Shown here: piece after piece, positions 23,653-38,408 of the stretch
Layout: each line of letters opens with the position of its first letter
How positions within the stretch are numbered: the first letter of the stretch is position 1
Assembly (NCBI RefSeq): GCF_034190915.1
Contig: NW_026947543.1
Span: forward strand, 1,798,001-1,862,000
Length of the DNA: 64,000 nucleotides
Origin: Cavia porcellus
Lineage: Eukaryota > Chordata > Mammalia > Rodentia > Caviidae
Reading direction: 5' to 3'
Program-made: the position numbers and the translations under genes
Notes under the pieces: model-generated
Seen by the model: the letters and a program-made list of their open reading frames with translations, nothing else
What the model was told of the DNA's origin: nothing
The model's database searches: none

Positions 23653-26099
23653 GGATGAATATTCTTGGCCTGGTATGCCACAATATTCTCTCCGAAGGCT
23701 TCACTGCTCAGAATTTGTGGATGGAAATGCTTGCCAATCTACACATTGATGTACTTTCAATGGGATATTAAATATGCCAGGGCCTGGCAGATGACCTCTG
23801 CCATGTCCTATCCTTGAGCATACGCTTTTCCCTTGTCATGTCAGTCATTTTGCTGAGTCCTGTTCCCTAAGCTATTCAGTCAAGACTTGCTGGCATCATT
23901 CACCTGCAGTATAAGAGCTTTCTGTGAAATTTCTCAGCAGAAATCCTCTGCAAGCACATAGCTTTGGATATGAGAGACAGTGGTGGAAGTTGAATTTCAA
24001 GGGAAGATATTTGAAAACAATGAAACAAGCCCCGAATAAGACCTTGACATGTTTCCCAGATGAATATGTTTGGAAATATGGGGGAAGATGGAGATCAAGA
24101 CTGAGAAGAGTGCACACCCATTTCAAGGTACAAAAACCAGGGAAAAACATGGCAAAGCAAGAGAGCTGGTTAATTTGATGTAAAAATCTTTGATGATGAA
24201 AGGAAAATTATATTCTCATGGTGATTTAATCAGGCTGTAGCAGTGAAGTTCTCATGTTGGTTGTCCTATGTGTGGCCTTCTGCATTGGGCAGTGGATGCA
24301 GGACAGGAGATCTTCAAATAAATCTGGTGGAACACAAAATAGTGAAAAAAATATCAATCTAAATCCTGTGTATTCCTTCCCTTTGAGAACATATGTGGAT
24401 AATGTCCAGAGTTTCAAAAGAGAAAATGTCTATTGGGTCATGGTTTCACCAATGAAATGGTCACTTCACATAACATTTTGAATTTTGCTTTCACAGTTGC
24501 TCATGTACCGGGCCTGAGTAAAGCAGAATGCAGAGTAAGCCTCATCAATAGTTGTGCATTCCATAAGGGGTTTTAAAACCAGTGAAATCCTTTGGACTTA
24601 GTGTTTGTATTTAATTGGTTGATTGGTTTTTCAAATTGTTTGTTTTACTATTTTTAACTTTGGGAGTTAGGGAAGCCCTCACTCATAGTGATTTAGACCT
24701 CTCCACAAGCTCTGAAGTTATTCATGTAACAGCTATTACATGTTATAAGTTTCTCCTATTAAAACTTGAAAGACTAACAGACTCTGTTACTTTTCATCTA
24801 AATTCAGTGTTGTGCTAAATTCAGTGTTGGAATTTTTTTACAAGTCCTTTGAAATGTGTCCTCCTCTACTCACTGGTCGTGCTGGAATGTACTTTCTTTT
24901 GAAGACAGGATTTGAGCAAATTGACACAAGTACAGTGTGCCACTTCTCTGGACACCTGGTTAAATATCAAGTTGCCTAAATGGTGTGTGTTTTCCTTTGA
25001 TCTCTGCTCACACTTTGCTCATCCAGTTAGAAGCACAGGGCTCCAGGCCATAGCGTTCTAGGCCTAAACAAGAAAATTTCCATTCCGTTTTGGGAGTTCA
25101 TTCATCTCTCATAATTAGTTTTTCCACAAATGTGTGCTTCAGGAGAGTCCCTGTCTAAATGTGGAGAGGCCCATTTTCATTCACTCAATTTCAGACTTTC
25201 TAAGATTTTCAGTTACTAGAGGTTTGCCCAGACTTGCCATTGTCAAGGGACAGTGCACTTCACTTGAAGTTGTGCAGTATTACTTCATGTGTGTCCGTGG
25301 AAATTCCACCAATGGGAAACTCTTGCTGTAGTCATGTCCAAGTGTTTCTGCGTAAGACAATATAACTAACAAAGGATGTGGTTTCAAGCAGAATGAGGAA
25401 TGGAGGGATAATCTTTATTTCAGTGCAGGTTGACGTTTCAAAGAAACAGTAATTCCTATGAAATAGGAGGTAAAATCTTTTGTAAAGAGACATGGATATG
25501 ACATGCTCAACTTTATGTCACATTTTTTAAAAAGCCAAGGGCATTTGAGAAATTCTTGGCTGCTGAATTGTCTCTTTTTTCAAATTTCTCATAGGTAAGA
25601 CACTCCAGTTTCTTCAAACCATGGTACTGTTCCTTCCATGTAAAAAACCAAAGCAAAAAACAAAATAAATTAAAACAAAACCCATCAAATTACATTTGAG
25701 AGCACACAATTGCTCAGCAGGCCCACTATTCAAGAAGCTAGAGGTACAGAAGCCTCAGCCTTCAGCCCACGGCCTGAAGTTTTGTCTCTATCATGGCCCC
25801 TCAATTCCCTGGCATGTCCACATTAACTCATGAATCTTTACTCATTTCCTCTTCAAATGCACAGGATCCAATATATTTGAACCCTGTTCACCTGGGCTGT
25901 AATCATCCAAGAACACACCAGAGGAAGGGCAGCCACCCCCTTGCCTGGGGCCTTGGAGCTTAGCACAGTAGAAATGGAAACCTGCACAAGGGGAGCCAAA
26001 ACAAAAAGAGGAATATTCCTAAAGTCTGAAACACAGAAGCTACCTATAGACCAGTAGTGGGATTTCACAAATTATGTAAGAATCTCTGTGCACATGCTT

Positions 26100-26239
26100 G
26101 GCATGGTCGCTCATGCCTATAATCCCAGCAATCTGGGGGCTGAGGTGGATGGATCCTTGGGAGTTCCAGTCCATCGTGGGCTATGAATTTATCTCAAGGC
26201 CTCTTTCAACAACTACATAAGATGCTGTTTCCAAAAAGA
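26100..26239 (+). mobile_element. B1-like SINE, unit 7
   Basis: Same state as unit 2. Confidence 0.75.
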
Positions 26240-26788
26240 GGACAACAGAAAACTAGACACACTTGGTCTAGGTCCCGGGGTTCACTACATGAGTTGTGGA
26301 GTCTAAATATTCCATGCCATGAGAAAATACCTGGGATTTTTAGTGAAAGGGGCATTTGCATCCCTTTTCTAAGGGTTTCCCTTTCACCATGTTACATTTG
26401 AATTCTGGGAAAACCTGCTGGTGACAAGCTATCTAGCATTATGTTTATTTAGGTATTGAGCTAGTACCTCATGTTTAGTGTTCAGGGTTATGCTGGAATG
26501 GCTGCAGACCTCCTTGAAATAGCTATTGCAGACAAGTGAACCCCGAGGAAGCTGGATAGTTGAAGCAGGCACTCCAAATATTCATGCACTGCAAGGATTC
26601 ACTTTCATTTTGGGACTCACCTTCTGGTTGCTGGCTTTTAGTGCTAACTGATACTACCATGGTGGCAGTAATCCAGCAGAGACTGCATGTATGGTTTGCA
26701 AGTTTGCTTCCCAAGCGACCAGAAACTTGGCAGAACACAAATCATTGTGGCATTTTCTTTCCTCCCCTGAAACATTTGGCTTTCTAAG

Positions 26789-27431
26789 TTTGAAAATTGA
26801 ATAGACTGGGCTAGTCAGGTTTTTTACCCCATGTACCACCAACAGAGCTAAAGACAGAGCCAATTACTTCCCTCCATTGTCAAAATATGTGAAATTTTCT
26901 TGGTCACCACAACTTCAAAGAAAATTCTGAGGCAACTTAGAGAGGTGAATCAAATACTGCATGATTGGAATGACTGTTGTTATATGAGGTGGAAAGCTGC
27001 AGAGTTGGGCTGAAACTGTTCACAGAAATCCACAGGCTTGTGGTTGCCAGGCAACCACACTGGGCTGAGATTGACTGAACATCACTGTGAGGTGGATTTT
27101 AGGCTCTAGGTTTGAAAATTTAAAAGACTGGGGTAGTCAAATTTGGAACACATCGACCACAGACAGACCAAAAGGTCGTTCAATTACTTCCCTCCACTTC
27201 TCAAAATATGTCAAATTTTCTTGATCACTACAACTGTAAAAAAAATTCTGAGGCAACATAGAGAGGCTAATCAAATACTGCACGATTGGAATGGCTGTGG
27301 TTGTATGAGGTGGAAAGCTGCAGAGTTGGGCTGAAACAGTTCACAGAAAGCCACAAGCTTGTGGTTGCCAGGCAACCACACTGGGCTGTGATTGGCTGAG
27401 CACCATTGTGAGCTGGACTTTTGGCTCTAGG
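26789..27431. repeat. Internal duplication D1-D2 (units 7/8)
   Basis: D1 26789-27110, D2 27111-27431; standard homogenised state. Confidence 0.92.
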
Positions 27432-27526
27432 ATACAAGTGTGCAGTAGGAGACCTGAGTCACAATGCTGGGCGTTGCCATGGAGACCTCAGTGGCACAGA
27501 GGACCTTGTAGGGCAAGATTTAAATA
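27364..27526 (+). promoter_or_regulatory. Promoter-like module, unit 8
   Basis: All five motifs are identical to unit 1. Confidence 0.6.
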
Positions 27527-29973
27527 GGATGAATATTCTTGGCCTGGTATGCCACAATATTCTCTCCGAAGGCTTCACTGCTCAGAATTTGTGGATGGAA
27601 ATGCTTGCCAATCTACACATTGATGTACTTTCAATGGGATATTAAATATGCCAGGGCCTGGCAGATGACCTCTGCCATGTCCTATCCTTGAGCATACACT
27701 TTTCCCTTGTCATGTCAGTCATTTTGCTGAGTCCTGTTCCCTAAGCTATTCAGTCAAGACTTGCTGGCATCATTCACCTGCAGTATAAGAGCTTTCTGTG
27801 AAATTTCTCAGCAGAAATCCTCTGCAAGCACATAGCTTTGGATATGAGAGACAGTGGTGGAAGTTGAATTTCAAGGGAAGATATTTGAAAACAATGAAAC
27901 AAGCCCCGAATAAGACCTTGACATGTTTCCCAGATGAATATGTTTGGAAATATGGGGGAAGATGGAGATCAAGACTGAGAAGAGTGCACACCCATTTCAA
28001 GATACAAAAACCAGGGAAAAACATGGGAAAGCAAGAGAGCTGGTTAATTTGATGTAAAAATCTTTGATGATGAAAGGAAAATTATATTCTCATGGTGATT
28101 TAATCAGGCTGTAGCAGTGAAGTTCTCATGTTGGTTGTCCTATGTGTGGCCTTCTGCATTGGGCAGTGGATGCAGGACAGGAGATCTTCAAATAAATCTG
28201 GTGGAACACAAAATAGTGAAAAAAATATCAATCTAAATCCTGTGTATTCCTTCCCTTTGAGAACATATGTGGATAATGTCCAGAGTTTCAAAAGAGAAAA
28301 TGTCTATTGGGTCATGGTTTCACCAATGAAATGGTCACTTCACATAACATTTTGAATTTTGCTTTCACAGTTGCTCATGTACCGGGCCTGAGTAAAGCAG
28401 AATGCAGAGTAAGCCTCATCAATAGTTGTGCATTCCATAAGTGGTTTTAAAACCAGTGAAATCCTTTGGACTTAGTGTTTGTATTTAATTGGTTGATTGG
28501 TTTTTCAAATTGTTTGTTTTACTATTTTTAACTTTGGGAGTTAGGGAAGCCCTCACTCATAGTGATTTAGACCTCTCCACAAGCTCTGAAGTTATTCATG
28601 TAACAGCTATTACATGTTATAAGTTTCTCCTATTAAAACTTGAAAGACTAACAGACTCTGTTACTTTTCATCTAAATTCAGTGTTGTGCTAAATTCAGTG
28701 TTGGAATTTTTTTACAAGTCCTTTGAAATGTGTCCTCCTCTACTCACTGGTCGTGCTGGAATGTACTTTCTTTTGAAGACAGGATTTGAGCAAATTGACA
28801 CAAGTACAGTGTGCCACTTCTCTGGACACCTGGTTAAATATCAAGTTGCCTAAATGGTGTGTGTTTTACTTTGATCTCTGATCACACTTTGCTCATCCAG
28901 TTAGAAGCACAGGGCTCCAGGCCATAGCGTTCTAGGCCTAAACAAGAAAATTTCCATTCCGTTTTGGGAGTTCATTCATCTCTCATAATTAGTTTTTCCA
29001 CAAATGTGTGCTTCAGGAGAGTCCCTGTCTAAATGTGGAGAGGCCCATTTTCATTCACTCAATTTCAGACTTTCTAAGATTTTCAGTTACTAGAGGTTTG
29101 CCCAGACTTGCCATTGTCAAGGGACAGTGCACTTCACTTGAAGTTGTGCAGTATTACTTCATGTGTGTCCGTGGAAATTCCACCAATGGGAAACTCTTGC
29201 TGTAGTCATGTCCAAGTGTTTCTGCGTAAGACAATATAACTAACAAAGGATGTGGTTTCAAGCAGAATGAGGAATGGAGGGATAATCTTTATTTCAGTGC
29301 AGGTTGACGTTTCAAAGAAACAGTAATTCCTATGAAATAGGAGGTAAAATCTTTTGTAAAGAGACATGGATATGACATGCTCAACTTTATGTCACATTTT
29401 TTAAAAAGCCAAGGGCATTTGAGAAATTCTTGGCTGCTGAATTGTCTCTTTTTTCAAATTTCTCATAGGTAAGACACTCCAGTTTCTTCAAACCATGGTA
29501 CTGTTCCTTCCATGTAAAAAACCAAAGCAAAAAACAAAATAAATTAAAACAAAACCCATCAAATTACATTTGAGAGCACACAATTGCTCAGCAGGCCCAC
29601 TATTCAAGAAGCTAGAGGTACAGAAGCCTCAGCCTTCAGCCCACGGCCTGAAGTTTTGTCTCTATCATGGCCCCTCAATTCCCTGGCATGTCCACATTAA
29701 CTCATGAATCTTTACTCATTTCCTCTTCAAATGCACAGGATCCAATATATTTGAACCCTGTTCACCTGGGCTGTAATCATCCAAGAACACACCAGAGGAA
29801 GGGCAGCCACCCCCTTGCCTGGGGCCTTGGAGCTTAGCACAGTAGAAATGGAAACCTGAACAAGGGGAGCCAAAACAAAAAGAGGAATATTCCTAAAGTC
29901 TGAAACACAGAAGCTACCTATAGACCAGTAGTGGGATTTCACAAATTATGTAAGAATCTCTGTGCACATGCTT

Positions 29974-30113
29974 GGCATGGTCGCTCATGCCTATAATCCC
30001 AGCAATCTGGGGGCTGAGGTGGATGGATCCTTGGGAGTTCCAGTCCATCGTGGGCTATGAATTTATCTCAAGGCCTCTTTCAACAACTACATAAGATGCT
30101 GTTTCCAAAAAGA
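29974..30113 (+). mobile_element. B1-like SINE, unit 8
   Basis: Same state as unit 2. Confidence 0.75.
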
Positions 30114-30662
30114 GGACAACAGAAAACTAGACACACTTGGTCTAGGTCCCGGGGTTCACTACATGAGTTGTGGAGTCTAAATATTCCATGCCATGAGAAA
30201 ATACCTGGGATTTTTAGTGAAAGGGGCATTTGCATCCCTTTTCTAAGGGTTTCCCTTTCACCATGTTACATTTGAATTCTGGGAAAACCTGCTGGTGACA
30301 AGCTATCTAGCATTATGTTGGTTTAGGTATTGAGCTAGTACCTCATGTTTAGTGTTCAGGGTTATGCTGGAATGGCTGCAGACCTCCTTGAAATAGCTAT
30401 TGCAGACAAGTGAACCCCGAGGAAGCTGGATAGTTGAAGCAGGCACTCCAAATATTCATGCACTGCAAGGATTCACTTTCATTTTGGGACTCACCTTCTG
30501 GTTGCTGGCTTTTAGTGCTAACTGATACTACCATGGTGGCAGTAATCCAGCAGAGACTGCATGTATGGTTTGCAAGTTTGCTTCCCAAGCGACCAGAAAC
30601 TTGGCAGAACACAAATCATTGTGGCATTTTCTTTCCTCCCCTGAAACATTTGGCTTTCTAAG

Positions 30663-31305
30663 TTTGAAAATTGAATAGACTGGGCTAGTCAGGTTTTTTA
30701 CCCCATGTACCACCAACAGAGCTAAAGACAGAGCCAATTACTTCCCTCCATTGTCAAAATATGTGAAATTTTCTTGGTCACCACAACTTCAAAGAAAATT
30801 CTGAGGCAACTTAGAGAGGTGAATCAAATACTGCATGATTGGAATGACTGTTGTTATATGAGGTGGAAAGCTGCAGAGTTGGGCTGAAACTGTTCACAGA
30901 AATCCACAGGCTTGTGGTTGCCAGGCAACCACACTGGGCTGAGATTGACTGAACATCACTGTGAGGTGGATTTTAGGCTCTAGGTTTGAAAATTTAAAAG
31001 ACTGGGGTAGTCAAATTTGGAACACATCGACCACAGACAGACCAAAAGGTCGTTCAATTACTTCCTTCCACTTCTCAAAATATGTCAAATTTTCTTGATC
31101 ACTACAACTGTAAAAAAAATTCTGAGGCAACATAGAGAGGCTAATCAAATACTGCACGATTGGAATGGCTGTGGTTGTATGAGGTGGAAAGCTGCAGAGT
31201 TGGGCTGAAACAGTTCACAGAAAGCCACAAGCTTGTGGTTGCCAGGCAACCACACTGGGCTGTGATTGGCTGAGCACCATTGTGAGCTGGACTTTTGGCT
31301 CTAGG
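30663..31305. repeat. Internal duplication D1-D2 (units 8/9)
   Basis: D1 30663-30984, D2 30985-31305. D2 has a private C-to-T giving CTTCCTTCCAC near 31062. Confidence 0.92.
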
Positions 31306-31400
31306 ATACAAGTGTGCAGTAGGAGACCTGAGTCACAATGCTGGGCGTTGCCATGGAGACCTCAGTGGCACAGAGGACCTTGTAGGGCAAGATTTAAATA
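31238..31400 (+). promoter_or_regulatory. Promoter-like module, unit 9
   Basis: All five motifs are identical to unit 1. Confidence 0.6.
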
Positions 31401-33847
31401 GGATGAATATTCTTGGCCTGGTATGCCACAATATTCTCTCCGAAGGCTTCACTGCTCAGAATTTGTGGATGGAAATGCTTGCCAATCTACACATTGATGT
31501 ACTTTCAATGGGATATTAAATATGCCAGGGCCTGGCAGATGACCTCTGCCATGTCCTATCCTTGAGCATACGCTTTTCCCTTGTCATGTCAGTCATTTTG
31601 CTGAGTCCTGTTCCCTAAGCTATTCAGTCAAGACTTGCTGGCATCATTCACCTGCAGTATAAGAGCTTTCTGTGAAATTTCTCAGCAGAAATCCTCTGCA
31701 AGCACATAGCTTTGGATATGAGAGACAGTGGTGGAAGTTGAATTTCAAGGGAAGATATTTGAAAACAATGAAACAAGCCCCGAATAAGACCTTGACATGT
31801 TTCCCAGATGAATATGTTTGGAAATATGGGGGAAGATGGAGATCAAGACTGAGAAGAGTGCACACCCATTTCAAGGTACAAAAACCAGGGAAAAACATGG
31901 GAAAGCAAGAGAGCTGGTTAATTTGATGTAAAAATCTTTGATGATGAAAGGAAAATTATATTCTCATGGTGATTTAATCAGGCTGTAGCAGTGAAGTTCT
32001 CATGTTGGTTGTCCTATGTGTGGCCTTCTGCATTGGGCAGTGGATGCAGGACAGGAGATCTTCAAATAAATCTGGTGGAACACAAAATAGTGAAAAAAAT
32101 ATCAATCTAAATCCTGTGTATTCCTTCCCTTTGAGAACATATGTGGATAATGTCCAGAGTTTCAAAAGAGAAAATGTCTATTGGGTCATGGTTTCACCAA
32201 TGAAATGGTCACTTCACATAACATTTTCAATTTTGCTTTCACAGTTGCTCATGTACCGGGCCTGAGTAAAGCAGAATGCAGAGTAAGCCTCATCAATAGT
32301 TGTGCATTCCATAAGGGGTTTTAAAACCAGTGAAATCCTTTGGACTTAGTGTTTGTATTTAATTGGTTGATTGGTTTTTCAAATTGTTTGTTTTACTATT
32401 TTTAACTTTGGAAGTTAGGGAAGCCCTCACTCATAGTGATTTAGACCTCTCCACAAGCTCTGAAGTTATTCATGTAACAGCTATTACATGTTATAAGTTT
32501 CTCCTATTAAAACTTGAAAGACTAACAGACTCTGTTACTTTTCATCTAAATTCAGTGTTGTGCTAAATTCAGTGTTGGAATTTTTTTACAAGTCCTTTGA
32601 AATGTGTCCTCCTCTACTCACTGGTCGTGCTGGAATGTACTTTCTTTTGAAGACAGGATTTGAGCAAATTGACACAAGTACAGTGTGCCACTTCTCTGGA
32701 CACCTGGTTAAATATCAAGTTGCCTAAATGGTGTGTGTTTTACTTTGATCTCTGCTCACACTTTGCTCATCCAGTTAGAAGCACAGGGCTCCAGGCCATA
32801 GCGTTCTAGGCCTAAACAAGAAAATTTCCATTCCGTTTTGGGAGTTCATTCATCTCTCATAATTAGTTTTTCCACAAATGTGTGCTTCAGGAGAGTCCCT
32901 GTCTAAATGTGGAGAGGCCCATTTTCATTCACTCAATTTCAGACTTTCTAAGATTTTCAGTTACTAGAGGTTTGCCCAGACTTGCCATTGTCAAGGGACA
33001 GTGCACTTCACTTGAAGTTGTGCAGTATTACTTCATGTGTGTCCGTGGAAATTCCACCAATGGGAAACTCTTGCTGTAGTCATGTCCAAGTGTTTCTGCG
33101 TAAGACAATATAACTAACAAAGGATGTGGTTTCAAGCAGAATGAGGAATGGAGGGATAATCTTTATTTCAGTGCAGGTTGACGTTTCAAAGAAACAGTAA
33201 TTCCTATGAAATAGGAGGTAAAATCTTTTGTAAAGAGACATGGATATGACATGCTCAACTTTATGTCACATTTTTTAAAAAGCCAAGGGCATTTGAGAAA
33301 TTCTTGGCTGCTGAATTGTCTCTTTTTTCAAATTTCTCATAGGTAAGACACTCCAGTTTCTTCAAACCATGGTACTGTTCCTTCCATGTAAAAAACCAAA
33401 GCAAAAAACAAAATAAATTAAAACAAAACCCATCAAATTACATTTGAGAGCACACAATTGCTCAGCAGGCCCACTATTCAAGAAGCTAGAGGTACAGAAG
33501 CCTCAGCCTTCAGCCCACGGCCTGAAGTTTTGTCTCTATCATGGCCCCTCAATTCCCTGGCATGTCCACATTAACTCATGAATCTTTACTCATTTCCTCT
33601 TCAAATGCACAGGATCCAATATATTTGAACCCTGTTCACCTGGGCTGTAATCATCCAAGAACACACCAGAGGAAGGGCAGCCACCCCCTTGCCTGGGGCC
33701 TTGGAGCTTAGCACAGTAGAAATGGAAACCTGAACAAGGGGAGCCAAAACAAAAAGAGGAATATTCCTAAAGTCTGAAACACAGAAGCTACCTATAGACC
33801 AGTAGTGGGATTTCACAAATTATGTAAGAATCTCTGTGCACATGCTT

Positions 33848-33987
33848 GGCATGGTCGCTCATGCCTATAATCCCAGCAATCTGGGGGCTGAGGTGGATGG
33901 ATCCTTGGGAGTTCCAGTCCATCGTGGGCTATGAATTTATCTCAAGGCCTCTTTCAACAACTACATAAGATGCTGTTTCCAAAAAGA
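33848..33987 (+). mobile_element. B1-like SINE, unit 9
   Basis: Same state as unit 2. Confidence 0.75.
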
Positions 33988-34535
33988 GGACAACAGAAAA
34001 CTAGACACACTTGGTCTAGGTCCGGGGTTCACTACATGAGTTGTGGAGTCTAAATATTCCATGCCATGAGAAAATACCTGGGATTTTTAGTGAAAGGGGC
34101 ATTTGCATCCCTTTTCTAAGGGTTTCCCTTTCACCATGTTACATTTGAATTCTGGGAAAACCTGCTGGTGACAAGCTATCTAGCATTATGTTTATTTAGG
34201 TATTGAGCTAGTACCTCATGTTTAGTGTTCAGGGTTATGCTGGAATGGCTGCAGACCTCCTTGAAATAGCTATTGCAGACAAGTGAACCCCGAGGAAGCT
34301 GGATAGTTGAAGCAGGCACTCCAAATATTCATGCACTGCAAGGATTCACTTTCATTTTGGGACTCACCTTCTGGTTGCTGGCTTTTAGTGCTAACTGATA
34401 CTACCATGGTGGCAGTAATCCAGCAGAGACTGCATGTATGGTTTGCAAGTTTGCTTCCCAAGCGACCAGAAACTTGGCAGAACACAAATCATTGTGGCAT
34501 TTTCTTTCCTCCCCTGAAACCTTTGGCTTTCTAAG

Positions 34536-35178
34536 TTTGAAAATTGAATAGACTGGGCTAGTCAGGTTTTTTACCCCATGTACCACCAACAGAGCTAAAG
34601 ACAGAGCCAATTACTTCCCTCCATTGTCAAAATATGTGAAATTTTCTTGGTCACCACAACTTCAAAGAAAATTCTGAGGCAACTTAGAGAGGTGAATCAA
34701 ATACTGCATGATTGGAATGACTGTTGTTATATGAGGTGGAAAGCTGCAGAGTTGGGCTGAAACTGTTCACAGAAATCCACAGGCTTGTGGTTGCCAGGCA
34801 ACCACACTGGGCTGAGATTGACTGAACATCACTGTGAGGTGGATTTTAGGCTCTAGGTTTGAAAATTTAAAAGACTGGGGTAGTCAAATTTGGAACACAT
34901 CGACCACAGACAGACCAAAAGGTCGTTCAATTACTTCCCTCCACTTCTCAAAATATGTCAAATTTTCTTGATCACTACAACTGTAAAAAAAATTCTGAGG
35001 CAACATAGAGAGGCTAATCAAATACTGCACGATTGGAATGGCTGTGGTTGTATGAGGTGGAAAGCTGCAGAGTTGGGCTGAAACAGTTCACAGAAAGCCA
35101 CAAGCTTGTGGTTGCCAGGCAACCACACTGGGCTGTGATTGGCTGAGCACCATTGTGAGCTGGACTTTTGGCTCTAGG
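34536..35178. repeat. Internal duplication D1-D2 (units 9/10)
   Basis: D1 34536-34857, D2 34858-35178; standard homogenised state. Confidence 0.92.
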
Positions 35179-35273
35179 ATACAAGTGTGCAGTAGGAGAC
35201 CTGAGTCACAATGCTGGGCGTTGCCATGGAGACCTCAGTGGCACAGAGGACCTTGTAGGGCAAGATTTAAATA
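35111..35273 (+). promoter_or_regulatory. Promoter-like module, unit 10
   Basis: All five motifs are identical to unit 1. Confidence 0.6.
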
Positions 35274-37720
35274 GGATGAATATTCTTGGCCTGGTATGCC
35301 ACAATATTCTCTCCGAAGGCTTCACTGCTCAGAATTTGTGGATGGAAATGCTTGCCAATCTACACATTGATGTACTTTCAATGGGATATTAAATATGCCA
35401 GGGCCTGGCAGATGACCTCTGCCATGTCCTATCCTTGAGCATACGCTTTTCCCTTGTCATGTCAGTCATTTTGCTGAGTCCTGTTCCCTAAGCTATTCAG
35501 TCAAGACTTGCTGGCATCATTCACCTGCAGTATAAGAGCTTTCTGTGAAATTTCTCAGCAGAAATCCTCTGCAAGCACATAGCTTTGGATATGAGAGACA
35601 GTGGTGGAAGTTGAATTTCAAGGGAAGATATTTGAAAACAATGAAACAAGCCCCGAATAAGACCTTGACATGTTTCCCAGATGAATATGTTTGGAAATAT
35701 GGGGGAAGATGGAGATCAAGACTGAGAAGAGTGCACACCCATTTCAAGATACAAAAACCAGGGAAAAACATGGGAAAGCAAGAGAGCTGGTTAATTTGAT
35801 GTAAAAATCTTTGATGATGAAAGGAAAATTATATTCTCATGGTGATTTAATCAGGCTGTAGCAGTGAAGTTCTCATGTTGGTTGTCCTATGTGTGGCCTT
35901 CTGCATTGGGCAGTGGATGCAGGACAGGAGATCTTCAAATAAATCTGGTGGAACACAAAATAGTGAAAAAAATATCAATCTAAATCCTGTGTATTCCTTC
36001 CCTTTGAGAACATATGTGGATAATGTCCAGAGTTTCAAAAGAGAAAATGTCTATTGGGTCATGGTTTCACCAATGAAATGGTCACTTCACATAACATTTT
36101 GAATTTTGCTTTCACAGTTGCTCATGTACCGGGCCTGAGTAAAGCAGAATGCAGAGTAAGCCTCATCAATAGTTGTGCATTCCATAAGGGGTTTTAAAAC
36201 CAGTGAAATCCTTTGGACTTAGTGTTTGTATTTAATTGGTTGATTGGTTTTTCAAATTGTTTGTTTTACTATTTTTAACTTTGGGAGTTAGGGAAGCCCT
36301 CACTCATAGTGATTTAGACCTCTCCACAAGCTCTGAAGTTATTCATGTAACAGCTATTACATGTTATAAGTTTCTCCTATTAAAACTTGAAAGACTAACA
36401 GACTCTGTTACTTTTCATCTAAATTCAGTGTTGTGCTAAATTCAGTGTTGGAATTTTTTTACAAGTCCTTTGAAATGTGTCCTCCTCTACTCACTGGTCG
36501 TGCTGGAATGTACTTTCTTTTGAAGACAGGATTTGAGCAAATTGACACAAGTACAGTGTGCCACTTCTCTGGACACCTGGTTAAATATCAAGTTGCCTAA
36601 ATGGTGTGTGTTTTACTTTGATCTCTGATCACACTTTGCTCATCCAGTTAGAAGCACAGGGCTCCAGGCCATAGCGTTCTAGGCCTAAACAAGAAAATTT
36701 CCATTCCGTTTTGGGAGTTCATTCATCTCTCATAATTAGTTTTTCCACAAATGTGTGCTTCAGGAGAGTCCCTGTCTAAATGTGGAGAGGCCCATTTTCA
36801 TTCACTCAATTTCAGACTTTCTAAGATTTTCAGTTACTAGAGGTTTGCCCAGACTTGCCATTGTCAAGGGACAGTGCACTTCACTTGAAGTTGTGCAGTA
36901 TTACTTCATGTGTGTCCGTGGAAATTCCACCAATGGGAAACTCTTGCTGTAGTCATGTCCAAGTGTTTCTGCGTAAGACAATATAACTAACAAAGGATGT
37001 GGTTTCAAGCAGAATGAGGAATGGAGGGATAATCTTTATTTCAGTGCAGGTTGACGTTTCAAAGAAACAGTAATTCCTATGAAATAGGAGGTAAAATCTT
37101 TTGTAAAGAGACATGGATAAGACATGCTCAACTTTATGTCACATTTTTTAAAAAGCCAAGGGCATTTGAGAAATTCTTGGCTGCTGAATTGTCTCTTTTT
37201 TCAAATTTCTCATAGGTAAGACACTCCAGTTTCTTCAAACCATGGTACTGTTCCTTCCATGTAAAAAACCAAAGCAAAAAACAAAATAAATTAAAACAAA
37301 ACCCATCAAATTACATTTGAGAGCACACAATTGCTCAGCAGGCCCACTATTCAAGAAGCTAGAGGTACAGAAGCCTCAGCCTTCAGCCCACGGCCTGAAG
37401 TTTTGTCTCTATCATGGCCCCTCAATTCCCTGGCATGTCCACATTAACTCATGAATCTTTACTCATTTCCTCTTCAAATGCACAGGATCCAATATATTTG
37501 AACCCTGTTCACCTGGGCTGTAATCATCCAAGAACACACCAGAGGAAGGGCAGCCACCCCCTTGCCTGGGGCCTTGGAGCTTAGCACAGTAGAAATGGAA
37601 ACCTGAACAAGGGGAGCCAAAACAAAAAGAGGAATATTCCTAAAGTCTGAAACACAGAAGCTACCTATAGACCAGTAGTGGGATTTCACAAATTATGTAA
37701 GAATCTCTGTGCACATGCTT

Positions 37721-37860
37721 GGCATGGTCGCTCATGCCTATAATCCCAGCAATCTGGGGGCTGAGGTGGATGGATCCTTGGGAGTTCCAGTCCATCGTGG
37801 GCTATGAATTTATCTCAAGGCCTCTTTCAACAACTACATAAGATGCTGTTTCCAAAAAGA
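37721..37860 (+). mobile_element. B1-like SINE, unit 10
   Basis: Same state as unit 2. Confidence 0.75.
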
Positions 37861-38408
37861 GGACAACAGAAAACTAGACACACTTGGTCTAGGTCCGGGG
37901 TTCACTACATGAGTTGTGGAGTCTAAATATTCCATGCCATGAGAAAATACCTGGGATTTTTAGTGAAAGGGGCATTTGCATCCCTTTTCTAAGGGTTTCC
38001 CTTTCACCATGTTACATTTGAATTCTGGGAAAACCTGCTGGTGACAAGCTATCTAGCATTATGTTGGTTTAGGTATTGAGCTAGTACCTCATGTTTAGTG
38101 TTCAGGGTTATGCTGGAATGGCTGCAGACCTCCTTGAAATAGCTATTGCAGACAAGTGAACCCCGAGGAAGCTGGATAGTTGAAGCAGGCACTCCAAATA
38201 TTCATGCACTGCAAGGATTCACTTTCATTTTGGGACTCACCTTCTGGTTGCTGGCTTTTAGTGCTAACTGATACTACCATGGTGGCAGTAATCCAGCAGA
38301 GACTGCATGTATGGTTTGCAAGTTTGCTTCCCAAGCGACCAGAAACTTGGCAGAACACAAATCATTGTGGCATTTTCTTTCCTCCCCTGAAACATTTGGC
38401 TTTCTAAG

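Larger units (their letters stand above)
23245..27118. repeat. Macrosatellite unit 7 (3,874 bp)
   Basis: Carries GGCAAAG (near 24152), CTTTTGAAGAC (near 24895), ATAATTAG (near 25110) and TTGACGTTT (near 25430). Private changes are GTTTTCCTTTG near 24989 and CCTGCACAAGG near 25981. Confidence 0.97.
27119..30992. repeat. Macrosatellite unit 8 (3,874 bp)
   Basis: Shares with unit 10 only: AAGATACAAA (near 28000) for AAGGTACAAA, and CTCTGATCACA (near 28876) for CTCTGCTCACA. With unit 9 it forms a two-unit block that is repeated as units 10-11. Confidence 0.97.
30993..34865. repeat. Macrosatellite unit 9 (3,873 bp)
   Basis: Shares TTTGGAAGTTAGG (near 32407) only with unit 11. It has the C deletion GGTCCGGGG (near 34020). 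Private changes include CATTTTCAATTTT near 32223, which removes a stop, and CCTTTGGC near 34520. Confidence 0.97.
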